The notes under the pieces: model-generated | The model's database searches: none | Seen by the model: the letters and a program-made list of their open reading frames with translations, nothing else | What the model was told of the DNA's origin: nothing | Shown: in pieces, positions 1 through 8,235 of the stretch | How positions within the stretch are numbered: position 1 is the first letter of the stretch | Layout: each line of letters opens with the position of its first letter | Made by a program: the position numbers and the translations under genes | Assembly (NCBI GenBank): GCA_000470055.1 | Contig: HG326877.1 | Coordinates: 670,735-734,734, forward strand | DNA length: 64,000 nucleotides | Reading direction: 5' to 3' | Source: Campylobacter coli 76339 | GTDB taxonomy: Bacteria; Campylobacterota; Campylobacteria; Campylobacterales; Campylobacteraceae

Positions 1-424
1 TAATTATTTATCTTGTTGTGTTAATCCAGAAAGTAAAGAATTTACAAGGTTGCACGCTTACAGAGAAGGAGCATTTGAAAAAATCAAACTTACTGAAGAT
101 ATTTTTGCTTTGGAGCAAGCTTATTTTACCAAAAATGAAAGTCAGGCTTTTTTTGAATCTCATAGGGATTATATGGATATTCAATTTATTATAAGCGGCA
201 AAGAAAAAATAAAATTTGGTAATAAAAATCTGTTTGAAGTTGAAAAAGAATATGATAAATCTAAAGATTTAATCATATATAAACAACCCACTTTTCTAGT
301 TTCTAGCTTGTTGTTAAATAAAAATGAGATTGCTGTTTTTTATCCTGAAGATGTACATATGCCAGGCTTAAGTATAGTGAATGATTCTTATGTGATAAAA
401 ACTGTGATAAAGTGTAAAATATGA
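1..424 (+). CDS. YhcH/YjgK/YiaL (EbgC) family protein, 5' end cut off
   Basis: The reading frame is open from base 2 to the TGA at 422-424, so the true start lies left of the window; the TTG at 50 is internal. The visible 140 residues match the YhcH/YjgK/YiaL cupin family: an E-S-H-x-D-Y-M-D-I-Q block, then FYPEDVHMP, then the closing V-I-K-T-V-I-K strand. Family members are thought to act as sugar anomerases or lyase-like enzymes. Its stop overlaps the next start as ATGA, so it is translationally coupled to the HAD gene. Inside a capsule cassette it may interconvert anomers of a precursor sugar; that is inference. The family call is good; the substrate is unknown. Confidence 0.75.
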   Translation, partial: NYLSCCVNPESKEFTRLHAYREGAFEKIKLTEDIFALEQAYFTKNESQAFFESHRDYMDIQFIISGKEKIKFGNKNLFEVEKEYDKSKDLIIYKQPTFLVSSLLLNKNEIAVFYPEDVHMPGLSIVNDSYVIKTVIKCKI

Positions 425-999
425 TAAATGTAGAAAATATAAAAAATATTATTTTTGATTTTGATGGGGTTATACTTGACTCTGTAGAATTAAAAACACA
501 AGCTTTTGCTGAGCTTTTTAAAGAATTTCCCAAAAATAAAGTGCAAGAATTATTAGAATTTCATGTGCAAAATGGTGGCATTTCTAGATATTGTAAAATT
601 CAATATTTTTTTGAAAATATCCTTTGTGAAGAAATTTCAGATAAAGAAATTTTAAACTATGCAAAATCATATTCTCAACTCACAAAAGAAAAATTATGTA
701 ATCCCAAGTATATTATAAAAGAAACTTTTGAGTTTATTAAAAAAAATCAAACGCATTACAATATGCATATAGCTTCGGGTGCTGATGAGCAGGATTTGAT
801 TGAAATTTGCAAAAGGCTGAATTTGACTCAATATTTTTTAAGCATTCATGGTTCGCCCATGAAGAAAGAAATTTTGGTAAAAAATTTACTAATAAATAAT
901 AATTACAAAAATAAAGAAACAATTTTAATTGGAGATAGTGTTAATGATTTTGAAGTTGCTTTAGATAATAAAATTTATTTTTACGGAGTATTATTATGA
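421..999 (+). CDS. HAD-superfamily phosphatase (capsule cassette)
   Basis: A 192-residue haloacid-dehalogenase hydrolase of the beta-phosphoglucomutase/phosphatase type. Motif I is D13-F-D15-G-V near the N-terminus, motif II is the Ser in HIASGADEQ, motif III is the Lys in SPMKKEI, and motif IV is IGDSVNDFEVA. A helical cap lies between motifs I and II. It overlaps its neighbours on both sides by ATGA junctions (421-424 and 996-999), so it belongs to the cassette operon. It probably removes a phosphate from a small sugar or polyol intermediate. The fold is confident; the substrate is not known. Confidence 0.85.
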   Translation: MINVENIKNIIFDFDGVILDSVELKTQAFAELFKEFPKNKVQELLEFHVQNGGISRYCKIQYFFENILCEEISDKEILNYAKSYSQLTKEKLCNPKYIIKETFEFIKKNQTHYNMHIASGADEQDLIEICKRLNLTQYFLSIHGSPMKKEILVKNLLINNNYKNKETILIGDSVNDFEVALDNKIYFYGVLL

Positions 1000-2069
1000 A
1001 AAGATTGGCGATACACTTATTTGGTCATTTAAGAACATATGAGATGACATATCAAAGTTTCCAAGATTATATTATAAATCCTAATGCTGAAGATGGATGG
1101 AAAATTGATATTTTTATTCACACTTGGGATGTTTTAAGTTCTTCGGTAGGAAGTTGGCATAGGGGTAAGTATGAATTTAATGAAAGAAAAATAACAAACA
1201 TGGATATTGAAAAACTTCATCAAATATATCATCCAAAAAAAATAAGTATCGAAACATTGGAAGAGGATTATGGTTTGGATATAACTGTTAGACGGGTAAA
1301 TGAGCTTAGAAAGGAATATGAAAGACAAAATAATATTAATTATGATTATATGCTTTTTACTAGGCCAGATATTATTTTTTTTAAAGAATTTAGATTGTCT
1401 TACTATTTAGGTTTATATTCGAGAAATCCATTAAAAAAGATTGGATTGCCAGAGAAATTTGTTATGTGCGCCTCTCGAATTTTAGAGAGATTTCCGTTAT
1501 ATGATCCAAGATGGACTCCAGCAAATGATATTTTGTGGTTTGCAAAAACAAGTAATTCTTGCGTTCCAAATGCTGAAAATAAAGATAAAATGAAAATTTA
1601 TTTAAAATATCGTATAGGTATAGAATGTGATATTAAAAGGCCTTTTGGGTTTGAGTGCATCCAAGAAAAACAGGATGAAAATAAAAAGCCAACTTTGTAT
1701 TTTCTACAAAATACGGCCAAATTCCGTATTCAAAACCAACTTTCCTATAAACTAGGACAAGCTATGATGGTAAATTCTAAATCTTTACTAGGTTATATAA
1801 GAATGCCTTTTGTATTATCTTATATAAAAGACAAACATAAACAAGAGCAAAAAATCTATCAAGAAAAAATAAAAAAAGATCCATCTTTAAAACTACCTCC
1901 TTTGGAAGACTATCCTGATTATAAAGAAGCTCTGAAAGAAAAAGAATGTTTAACTTATAGATTAGGCGAAGCTTTAGTAAAAGCTGATAAAACTTGGCGC
2001 AAGGGAGGATATGTTAAATTATGGTTTGAGATTGGAAAATTGAAGAAGGAATTAAAAAAAGGGGGCTAA
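996..2069 (+). CDS. putative capsular glycosyl/phosphoglycosyl transferase with Campylobacter C-terminal tail
   Basis: A 357-residue protein. The N-terminal part opens with IHLFGHLRTYEMT and DIFIHTWD and has YDYMLFTRPDIIFF near residue 120, with acidic residues placed like a transferase metal site. From about residue 248 (LSYKLGQAMM) to the end it carries a Lys/Glu-rich tail. I recognise that tail (NSKSLLGYIRMP, PPLEDYPDYKEALKEKE, YRLGEALVKA) as shared by many otherwise unrelated Campylobacter capsule transferases. The first half is visibly more AT-rich than the tail, which suggests a mosaic gene. It starts in an ATGA overlap with the HAD gene. Donor and acceptor are unknown. Confidence 0.65.
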   Translation: MKRLAIHLFGHLRTYEMTYQSFQDYIINPNAEDGWKIDIFIHTWDVLSSSVGSWHRGKYEFNERKITNMDIEKLHQIYHPKKISIETLEEDYGLDITVRRVNELRKEYERQNNINYDYMLFTRPDIIFFKEFRLSYYLGLYSRNPLKKIGLPEKFVMCASRILERFPLYDPRWTPANDILWFAKTSNSCVPNAENKDKMKIYLKYRIGIECDIKRPFGFECIQEKQDENKKPTLYFLQNTAKFRIQNQLSYKLGQAMMVNSKSLLGYIRMPFVLSYIKDKHKQEQKIYQEKIKKDPSLKLPPLEDYPDYKEALKEKECLTYRLGEALVKADKTWRKGGYVKLWFEIGKLKKELKKGG

Positions 2070-2070
2070 A

Positions 2071-2664
2071 GTGATATTTTTGCATCGTCAAAATAACTTA
2101 GAAAAAACTATTAAGGGTTATGGTATAGAAATTGATTTAAGATATAAAGACAGATTGGTGCTAAACCATGATGTTTTAGAACAAGATCTTTCGTATCCTT
2201 TTTTTGAAGAAAAAATTCAATTTATGAAAAATATTCCTATAATTTGTAATATAAAAGAAGCAGGATTAGAAGAAAGGGTTATGGAATTACTTGGTAGTAA
2301 ATTTGAATATTATTTTTTAGACTCTCAAATTCCAGATATTTTAAGGTTGTCAAAAAATGGATATCAAGGTAAATTTATCATTAGAATTTCGGATGTTGAG
2401 TCTTATAATGAAGGACTTATGGGGGTTGTCAAACCTAAATATGTTTGGGTAGATTATTCGCAATTTTCTAATTTTGATATTCAAAGTTATCAAGAATTTA
2501 TTTACGGTATTAAACCAAAGCTAGGACAAGTTGAACCCATATTAGTTTCTCCAGAGCTGTATGATTTATCATATATAGAGCTTATAGAGCCTATCCAAAG
2601 TATTCTACCAAAAGGATTTTCTGTGTGCACTAAAAAACCTGAGCTATGGAGTATGTATGTTTAA
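2071..2664 (+). CDS. GDPD-like TIM-barrel hydrolase (capsule cassette)
   Basis: A 197-residue protein starting at GTG 2071, one base after the previous stop and just behind a GGGGG ribosome site. The N-terminus reads FLHRQNN, then GIEIDLRYKDRLVLNHD. That matches the glycerophosphodiester phosphodiesterase pattern H-R ... E-x-D-x-R ... L-x-H-D. NIKEAG follows where the family has a catalytic E-x-K strand. It is shorter than usual GDPD enzymes (about 240 or more) and has no signal peptide, so it would act in the cytoplasm. It may cleave a phosphodiester in an activated capsule precursor, or it may be a non-canonical barrel enzyme. The family call is moderate. Confidence 0.6.
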   Translation: MIFLHRQNNLEKTIKGYGIEIDLRYKDRLVLNHDVLEQDLSYPFFEEKIQFMKNIPIICNIKEAGLEERVMELLGSKFEYYFLDSQIPDILRLSKNGYQGKFIIRISDVESYNEGLMGVVKPKYVWVDYSQFSNFDIQSYQEFIYGIKPKLGQVEPILVSPELYDLSYIELIEPIQSILPKGFSVCTKKPELWSMYV

Positions 2665-3949
2665 TTTAAGAAAAATAGCTGAAAAATATAAGCTTGTTAT
2701 GGTTGATATTGATAATACTTTGTTTAATTACACATTTGCACATAAAAATGCTTTAGAAGTTGTAATGGATCAATATAGTTTTACACTACAAGAGTATAAT
2801 CTAGCAAAAATAATGATTGAGAAAAGAAATTTATCAGCAAACCATCATAAAAAAGAATTATATTTCAAAATTATTTGCGAGAATAAGAATATTCATTTTT
2901 CAAAAGCTAGCGAAATGTTTAATCTTTACACTTCTGCTTTTATAAAAAATTTAAAAGTAGATAAAACAATGTCTGATTTTTTATTTTATGTAAAAAAATT
3001 AAACAAAAAAGTTATAGCTATTACTAATTTTTATTTTATAGAGCAAATTTATAAGTTAAATTGCGCAAATCTTATAAGTATGATCGATTATTTAGTATGT
3101 TCTGAAGAATTTGAGCTTGAAAAACCAAATAAAGCTCTTATCAACAGAGCCTTGGAGTTATATAAAGATTTGATCGACGAGGAAGAGATTGTAATGATTG
3201 GAGACTCTGTTGTAGATAACTTTTTAGGAGGGGGGTATAGGATAAATTACTATCCTTATAATTGCTCTAAATTATTGATTTCTATTTCTGGAAAAAGCGG
3301 GAGTGGAAAAACTACTTTAAGTAAGGCTATTGATGAAATATATGAAAGTTTTATTATTAGTACAGACGGCTATCATAAATATGAAAGACATTCTAAAATG
3401 TGGGAGAGGATCACGCATTATAATCCAGAAGCAAATAATCTTCTTCAATTGGCTATGGATATAAAACATATTTATCAAGATATTGGAAATAAGTTGCATA
3501 TACCAATATATGATCATAAAAGTGGAGTGATTATTAAATCTAATGAGATTAAAGTTAAAGATTTGGATATAGTAATTATAGAAGGTTTACATACTTTATA
3601 TCAAGAGGTAATAGGTGATTTTGTAAAGATAAAAATATATATTGATTCAGATGAAGCAGATAATCAAAAAATCAATAGGGATAGTAAGGAGAGAAACTAT
3701 GAATATTCAAAAATTATTAGTAATATACAAAAACGAGAAGAGGACTACAAGAAGTATCTCGAAAAACAAAAGGATAACGCTAATTTTTTGATTTTAATTA
3801 GAGAGGGTATTTTTAAAATTCAATTAAAAGATATACTATTAAACGATTATTTGCAAAAAGAGTATATTGGTAAATATGAAGATTTAATTCACACTGTCAA
3901 AGATATTTTTAGTTTAATTTTACAAAATCGGTGGATAATAGAAAAATGA
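2657..3949 (+). CDS. HAD phosphatase fused to PRK/uridine-kinase-like P-loop kinase
   Basis: A 430-residue two-domain protein. Residues 1-200 are a HAD hydrolase with D17-I-D19-N-T as motif I and IGDSVVDN as motif IV. Residues about 205-375 are a phosphoribulokinase/uridine-kinase-family kinase. The P-loop is G212-KSGSGK-T219, followed by STDGYHKYER, the Walker-B-like IIEGLHTL, and the late EDYKKYLEKQKDNANFLI stretch. The gene overlaps the previous one by 8 bases and the next by an ATGA junction. A phosphatase and a kinase in one chain suggests consecutive steps, or a proofreading pair, on a small polyol or sugar. A G6 run at 3230-3235 lies at the domain junction. The substrate is unknown. 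Confidence 0.75.
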   Translation: MFNLRKIAEKYKLVMVDIDNTLFNYTFAHKNALEVVMDQYSFTLQEYNLAKIMIEKRNLSANHHKKELYFKIICENKNIHFSKASEMFNLYTSAFIKNLKVDKTMSDFLFYVKKLNKKVIAITNFYFIEQIYKLNCANLISMIDYLVCSEEFELEKPNKALINRALELYKDLIDEEEIVMIGDSVVDNFLGGGYRINYYPYNCSKLLISISGKSGSGKTTLSKAIDEIYESFIISTDGYHKYERHSKMWERITHYNPEANNLLQLAMDIKHIYQDIGNKLHIPIYDHKSGVIIKSNEIKVKDLDIVIIEGLHTLYQEVIGDFVKIKIYIDSDEADNQKINRDSKERNYEYSKIISNIQKREEDYKKYLEKQKDNANFLILIREGIFKIQLKDILLNDYLQKEYIGKYEDLIHTVKDIFSLILQNRWIIEK

Positions 3950-4677
3950 TTAACGATAGAGAAAGACTAGATAGTTGTATTAAAGATTATCAAAGGTTAT
4001 GTAAGATTTTTGGAAATATTTTAGATGCACCATCAAAGGGTGGAAATATTTCTATTAAAGATAATGAATATTTCATCATTAAAGCTTCGGGTGAAGATTT
4101 AAAAAAAGAACATAGGATTTCTATTTTTAAAAATAATGTTAATTCTTTTTGTTATTATAAAGATTATTCTATGGATATTATAAAGCCATCTATGGAAATT
4201 AAAATGCATTGGGTATTTAAAAATAAATATGTAGCGCATTATCATCCTGTTTATATTTTACCTTATTTGTGTGCTAAAGAATATAATTTTACAAATTACA
4301 ATGTGATTGATTTTGTTTTACCTGGAAATGATTTATATGAGATGTTAAGCAAGAATTATATTTATGAAGAAAAAGGTATAGTATTGCTACGAAATCATGG
4401 CGTTGTTATTTATGCAGAACAAATTCAAGATGTATCGGAGTTGTATAATCAATTAAAAAATGATTTTTTTGAGGAAAATGATTTTGCATATACTCCAGAT
4501 GATGCGGTTGATAAGACTAATGGGGAGCTGTGGTTATTTAGAAATGCAATTGAAAATATTGCTTCAAAAAAACAAATCAATTTAGTTCCATTAAAAGTAA
4601 ATGAAATTTATAAATTATTAAATTTGCCCGATGAAAAATATAGAAAAAAAATTATAGAAAGTGAGAGTTTAGGATGA
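3946..4677 (+). CDS. class II aldolase/adducin-family protein (capsule cassette)
   Basis: A 243-residue protein. I start it at ATG 3946 rather than GTG 3931 because 3946-3949 is ATGA, overlapping the upstream stop exactly like other junctions in this operon. It shows the fuculose-phosphate-aldolase fold: GGNISIK near the N-terminus, the PSMEIKMH segment with the catalytic Glu, the zinc pair in VAHYHPVYILP, and the third zinc His in LRNHGVVIYAE. All expected metal ligands are present, so it looks active. It could do a retro-aldol cleavage, condensation, epimerisation or decarboxylation on a ketose- or tetronate-phosphate. Next to a kinase and a nucleotidyltransferase it probably makes the carbon skeleton that is then activated. 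Confidence 0.78.
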   Translation: MINDRERLDSCIKDYQRLCKIFGNILDAPSKGGNISIKDNEYFIIKASGEDLKKEHRISIFKNNVNSFCYYKDYSMDIIKPSMEIKMHWVFKNKYVAHYHPVYILPYLCAKEYNFTNYNVIDFVLPGNDLYEMLSKNYIYEEKGIVLLRNHGVVIYAEQIQDVSELYNQLKNDFFEENDFAYTPDDAVDKTNGELWLFRNAIENIASKKQINLVPLKVNEIYKLLNLPDEKYRKKIIESESLG

Positions 4678-6167
4678 ATATTATAATACCTGCGACTGGA
4701 ATAGGAAAAAGGTTTAAAGAGGCTGGATATAAAGATTTAAAACCTTTTATTAAAGTTATAGAAGATAAGATTATTCTAGATTATGTGATTGAATGTTTTG
4801 ACATTCAAAATGATACTTTTTATTTTATTGTACAAGAATCTGAAAAAAATAAATTTGAAGATTTTATTTCATCTAGAAATATCAACGCAAGAGTTATTAT
4901 TTATACTGGGGAAAAATTAGGACCTGCTGGAAGTTTATATGGAGTGTTTTCGCAATTGCAAGATATATTAGATGAGGAAGTTATTATCAGCTATTGTGAT
5001 TTTGGGCAAGAGTGGAATTATAAAGATTTTTTGAATTTTATAGAAGAAAATCAAGATGCTCAAGCGGTAATCCCTTGCTACACTGGTTATCATCCACACT
5101 TGATACCTTTAGAAAATGTGTATGCGGCATGCAAGGTGTATGATAATACTTATAAAGTTTATGAAGTTATAGAAAAATACAACTCTAAAAATAAATTTGA
5201 AGAGTATTATTCCTCGGGTATATATTATTTTAAAAGTTTAAAATTAGCCACGGAGGCAATAGCAAAACAAATAGATGCTAAAGATATGACTTCTGGAGAA
5301 TATTATATTTCCGTGACCAATAATTACTTAGAAAATGTATTATGTTATCCATTCATAGAAAAATTTTATCAATTTGGTACTCCAAAAGATTTTGAATATG
5401 CAAAAGATAAATTAAATTCGCAAGATGTCTACAATGAAAAAGCAAAAATACAAAATACTGTTATATTATCTGCGGGTAGAGGGGAAAGATTTTTAAATCT
5501 TAACTTTAGTCAACCAAAACCATTTTTACCTCTTGGCGATTCGACTATTATAGAAAATATAATTAATACTTTAAAAAATATTGAGACTAATATCATATGT
5601 GTTGGTGCACAAGATCATGAAAAATATTGGGAAAATATATCCAAAGAGGTAAGATTTGTCAAGCCAAATAAAATTGGTGCGGCGTATTCTTATAAAGAGT
5701 CTTGTGGAGATTTAAAAGGTGATGTGTTGATTCTTCCTTGTGATTTAATTGCGAAACATATTAATGAGGAATTTAAAAGCTTACAAAAAGAATGCGAAAT
5801 TATTATATTTGTTACGCAAGCTTCTAGGTATAATATAGATAATCCACATTATTTTACTTGGGTAGATGGAAAAAATGGTAAGGTAGATGCTATATCTGTT
5901 AAAAATAGGTCAAATGATACAGACTTAGTAATGATAGGAAGTTTTTATTTTAAAGAAAATTCTTTATTGCTAGAATATATAAATAAAATATTTCAAGAAG
6001 ATATAAAAACTAATAGTGAATTCTATATAGATAATGTGTTTGAATTATTAATCAAAACACGTAAGGTGGGTTATATAATTGTTGATAATTATTTTTCTTT
6101 TGGAGCTCCAGAAGAGTATTTGGAAAATAAATATTGGTATAATATTTCTAATGACAAAAGATATTAA
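4674..6167 (+). CDS. tandem two-domain nucleotidyltransferase (capsule cassette)
   Basis: A 497-residue protein with two consecutive sugar-nucleotidyltransferase-like domains. Domain 1 (about 1-245) starts IIPATGIGKRF...LKPF and has SYCDFGQEW at the metal position. Domain 2 (about 260-490) starts ILSAGRGERF...PKPF and has LPCDLIAKH. Each has the G-x-G-x-R and K-P-F signatures of a GT-A-fold NTP transferase, so both might be catalytic, possibly on different substrates. The gene overlaps the aldolase by ATGA and is the last of the variable cassette. It probably produces NDP- or CDP-activated precursor for the capsule. Nucleotide and substrate cannot be read from sequence. Confidence 0.75.
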   Translation: MNIIIPATGIGKRFKEAGYKDLKPFIKVIEDKIILDYVIECFDIQNDTFYFIVQESEKNKFEDFISSRNINARVIIYTGEKLGPAGSLYGVFSQLQDILDEEVIISYCDFGQEWNYKDFLNFIEENQDAQAVIPCYTGYHPHLIPLENVYAACKVYDNTYKVYEVIEKYNSKNKFEEYYSSGIYYFKSLKLATEAIAKQIDAKDMTSGEYYISVTNNYLENVLCYPFIEKFYQFGTPKDFEYAKDKLNSQDVYNEKAKIQNTVILSAGRGERFLNLNFSQPKPFLPLGDSTIIENIINTLKNIETNIICVGAQDHEKYWENISKEVRFVKPNKIGAAYSYKESCGDLKGDVLILPCDLIAKHINEEFKSLQKECEIIIFVTQASRYNIDNPHYFTWVDGKNGKVDAISVKNRSNDTDLVMIGSFYFKENSLLLEYINKIFQEDIKTNSEFYIDNVFELLIKTRKVGYIIVDNYFSFGAPEEYLENKYWYNISNDKRY

Positions 6168-6207
6168 GTATTATATTATAACTCTCTTTTAGATTAAAGC
6201 ATGGATT

Positions 6208-8235
6208 ATGGAATATCATACCACTTCAAAAAAACTTATAAAAAATCTTAAAGATTTTTACAAGATAACCCTATATAAAACCTATAAAAACATAAATAAA
6301 GAAGATGTTTTTGTAGGCTGGGGTAGAAAAAATTCAGGTTTAAAAGCTATGGCTCTAGCTAAAAAATATAATGCTAAATTTATGCTTTTCGAAGATGGTT
6401 TTTTACGCTCATTAAATTTAGGTGTAGAAAATAGTCCGAGTTTTTCTATAGTTAAAGATGATGTGGGGATTTATTATGATGCGAGCACTTTTTCAAGGCT
6501 TGAAAATATTTTAAATACCTATGAATTTAGCTCTAAAGAACTAGAGCAGACAAAAAAAGCTATAGAGCTTATTAAAAGAGAAAAGCTTAGTAAATACAAT
6601 AACAATTTTTGCATACCTCAAGAGCTTTTTGGTGTCAATGAAGAACGTGTTTTGATTATTACCCAAGTAGAAAATGACACTTCACTTCGATTTGGTTTAG
6701 CGAGTGATTTTTCGACCCAAGATATCATAAATGACGCTCTAGAGGAAAATCCAAAAGCTAAAATTTATATTAAAATCCATCCTGATGTACTAAGCGGTAA
6801 AAAACAAAGTGATTTTAGCATGCAAGATTTACCTAATAGATGTGTGATTTTAAAAGAAAATTATAATCCCATAGAGTTATTAAGCCATTTTAAAAAAGTC
6901 TATACTAAGACTTCAGGCATGGGTTTTGAAGCTTTGATGCAAGGGTGTGAATGTGCGTGTTATGGTATGCCTTTTTATGCAGGATGGGGGCTAACTCAAG
7001 ATAGGCTAGATTGTAAAAGAAGGGTTAAAAAAAGATCTTTAGAGGAAGTTTTTTATGCTGCTTATATCCTATACAGTGAGTATTTTAATCCCTACTTAAA
7101 TCAAAAAAGTGATATTTTTGATACTATTTTTACCCTAGCAAGATACAAAAGGATAGAGCAGGTAAATTCTCATACTTTGTATTTTTTAGGTTTTACTTTG
7201 TGGAAGCGTTGGTTTATGAAGCCATTTTTCAAAGCCAAAAACAATAAAATCATTTTTTTAAACTCACTTAAAGAGCTTTATAACATCAAGCTAAATTCTA
7301 AAGATAAAATTTTCATTTGGGGCAAAAAGTATGATAAAGCTTTATTAGCTAAAGATTTTAATAATGAAATTTTTTTAGTCGAAGATGGCTTTTTGCGCTC
7401 GGTTTTTTTAGGTTCAGACCTTACGCGCCCTTTTTCTTTGATAGTAGATAGCAAAGGTTTGTATGTAGATCCTAATCATCCTAGTGATTTAGAAGAACTT
7501 TTACAAAATCATGAATTTGATGATAGTTTAAGACAAAGAGCCAAAAAACTCATTACTACCATAACACAAAATAAATTTTCAAAATACAACGGCCTAAAGC
7601 ATGAAAAACTTAACTTTAATACCAATAAAAAAATCATCCTTATTCCTGCTCAAGTAGAAGATGATGCTTCGATGATTTTAGGTGGAGCAGGTTTTGATAC
7701 CTTAAAACTTTTACAAAGTGTAAGAGCTGCAAATAAAGACGCTTTTATCGTTTTTAAATCTCATCCCGATGTTTTAAGTGGAAATCGCAAGGGTTTAAAA
7801 GATAAGGGTATTATTTTAAAATACTGCGATGAAATCATAGAAAATGTCAGTATAGACAGTGCGATAAATGCGTGTGATGAAGTACATACCATCACTTCTA
7901 CTAGTGGTTTTGATGCTCTTTTGCGGGGTAAGAAAGTAGTGGTTTATGGAAAGCCTTTTTATGCAGGTTGGGGATTGACTCAGGATTTGCACAGAATTTC
8001 AAGACGCACAAGGATGCTCAACTTGGAAGAGCTTGTTGCGGGGGTTTTGATCCTTTATCCAAGATATATTCATCCAAAGAGTAAAAATTTATGTGAAGTT
8101 GAGCTTGCTTTAGATATAATGTTAGCTTTGCAAAGGGATTATTTTTCAAAAAGATGGCTAAAAATTTTAATTGATTTTAGAATTTTCATGCTCAGAAAGT
8201 TAAGAAGAATATATGAATTTTTTATAAAAAGATGA
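6208..8235 (+). CDS. kpsC: capsule polysaccharide beta-Kdo transferase KpsC
   Basis: A 675-residue protein with two homologous halves, as in KpsC, which adds alternating beta-Kdo residues to the phosphatidylglycerol anchor of group 2-type capsules at the inner membrane. Repeated signatures are EDGFLRSLNLG / EDGFLRSVFLG, KIHPDVLSGK / KSHPDVLSGN, and FYAGWGLTQD in both halves, the second copies near residues 395, 515 and 585. There is no membrane segment, as expected for a peripheral enzyme. It is separated by 40 bases from the variable cassette and overlaps kpsS by ATGA. It marks the conserved flank where capsule cassettes are exchanged. Confidence 0.95.
   Translation: MEYHTTSKKLIKNLKDFYKITLYKTYKNINKEDVFVGWGRKNSGLKAMALAKKYNAKFMLFEDGFLRSLNLGVENSPSFSIVKDDVGIYYDASTFSRLENILNTYEFSSKELEQTKKAIELIKREKLSKYNNNFCIPQELFGVNEERVLIITQVENDTSLRFGLASDFSTQDIINDALEENPKAKIYIKIHPDVLSGKKQSDFSMQDLPNRCVILKENYNPIELLSHFKKVYTKTSGMGFEALMQGCECACYGMPFYAGWGLTQDRLDCKRRVKKRSLEEVFYAAYILYSEYFNPYLNQKSDIFDTIFTLARYKRIEQVNSHTLYFLGFTLWKRWFMKPFFKAKNNKIIFLNSLKELYNIKLNSKDKIFIWGKKYDKALLAKDFNNEIFLVEDGFLRSVFLGSDLTRPFSLIVDSKGLYVDPNHPSDLEELLQNHEFDDSLRQRAKKLITTITQNKFSKYNGLKHEKLNFNTNKKIILIPAQVEDDASMILGGAGFDTLKLLQSVRAANKDAFIVFKSHPDVLSGNRKGLKDKGIILKYCDEIIENVSIDSAINACDEVHTITSTSGFDALLRGKKVVVYGKPFYAGWGLTQDLHRISRRTRMLNLEELVAGVLILYPRYIHPKSKNLCEVELALDIMLALQRDYFSKRWLKILIDFRIFMLRKLRRIYEFFIKR

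Noticed and set aside
3230-3235. G6 run as a phase-variable tract
   Set aside because: Six Gs is below the length at which Campylobacter G tracts usually switch, and the frame reads through cleanly. No G run longer than six was noticed in the window.
3931-3945. GTG 3931 as start of the aldolase gene
   Set aside because: No ribosome site precedes it, and the ATGA overlap at 3946 matches other junctions of this operon.
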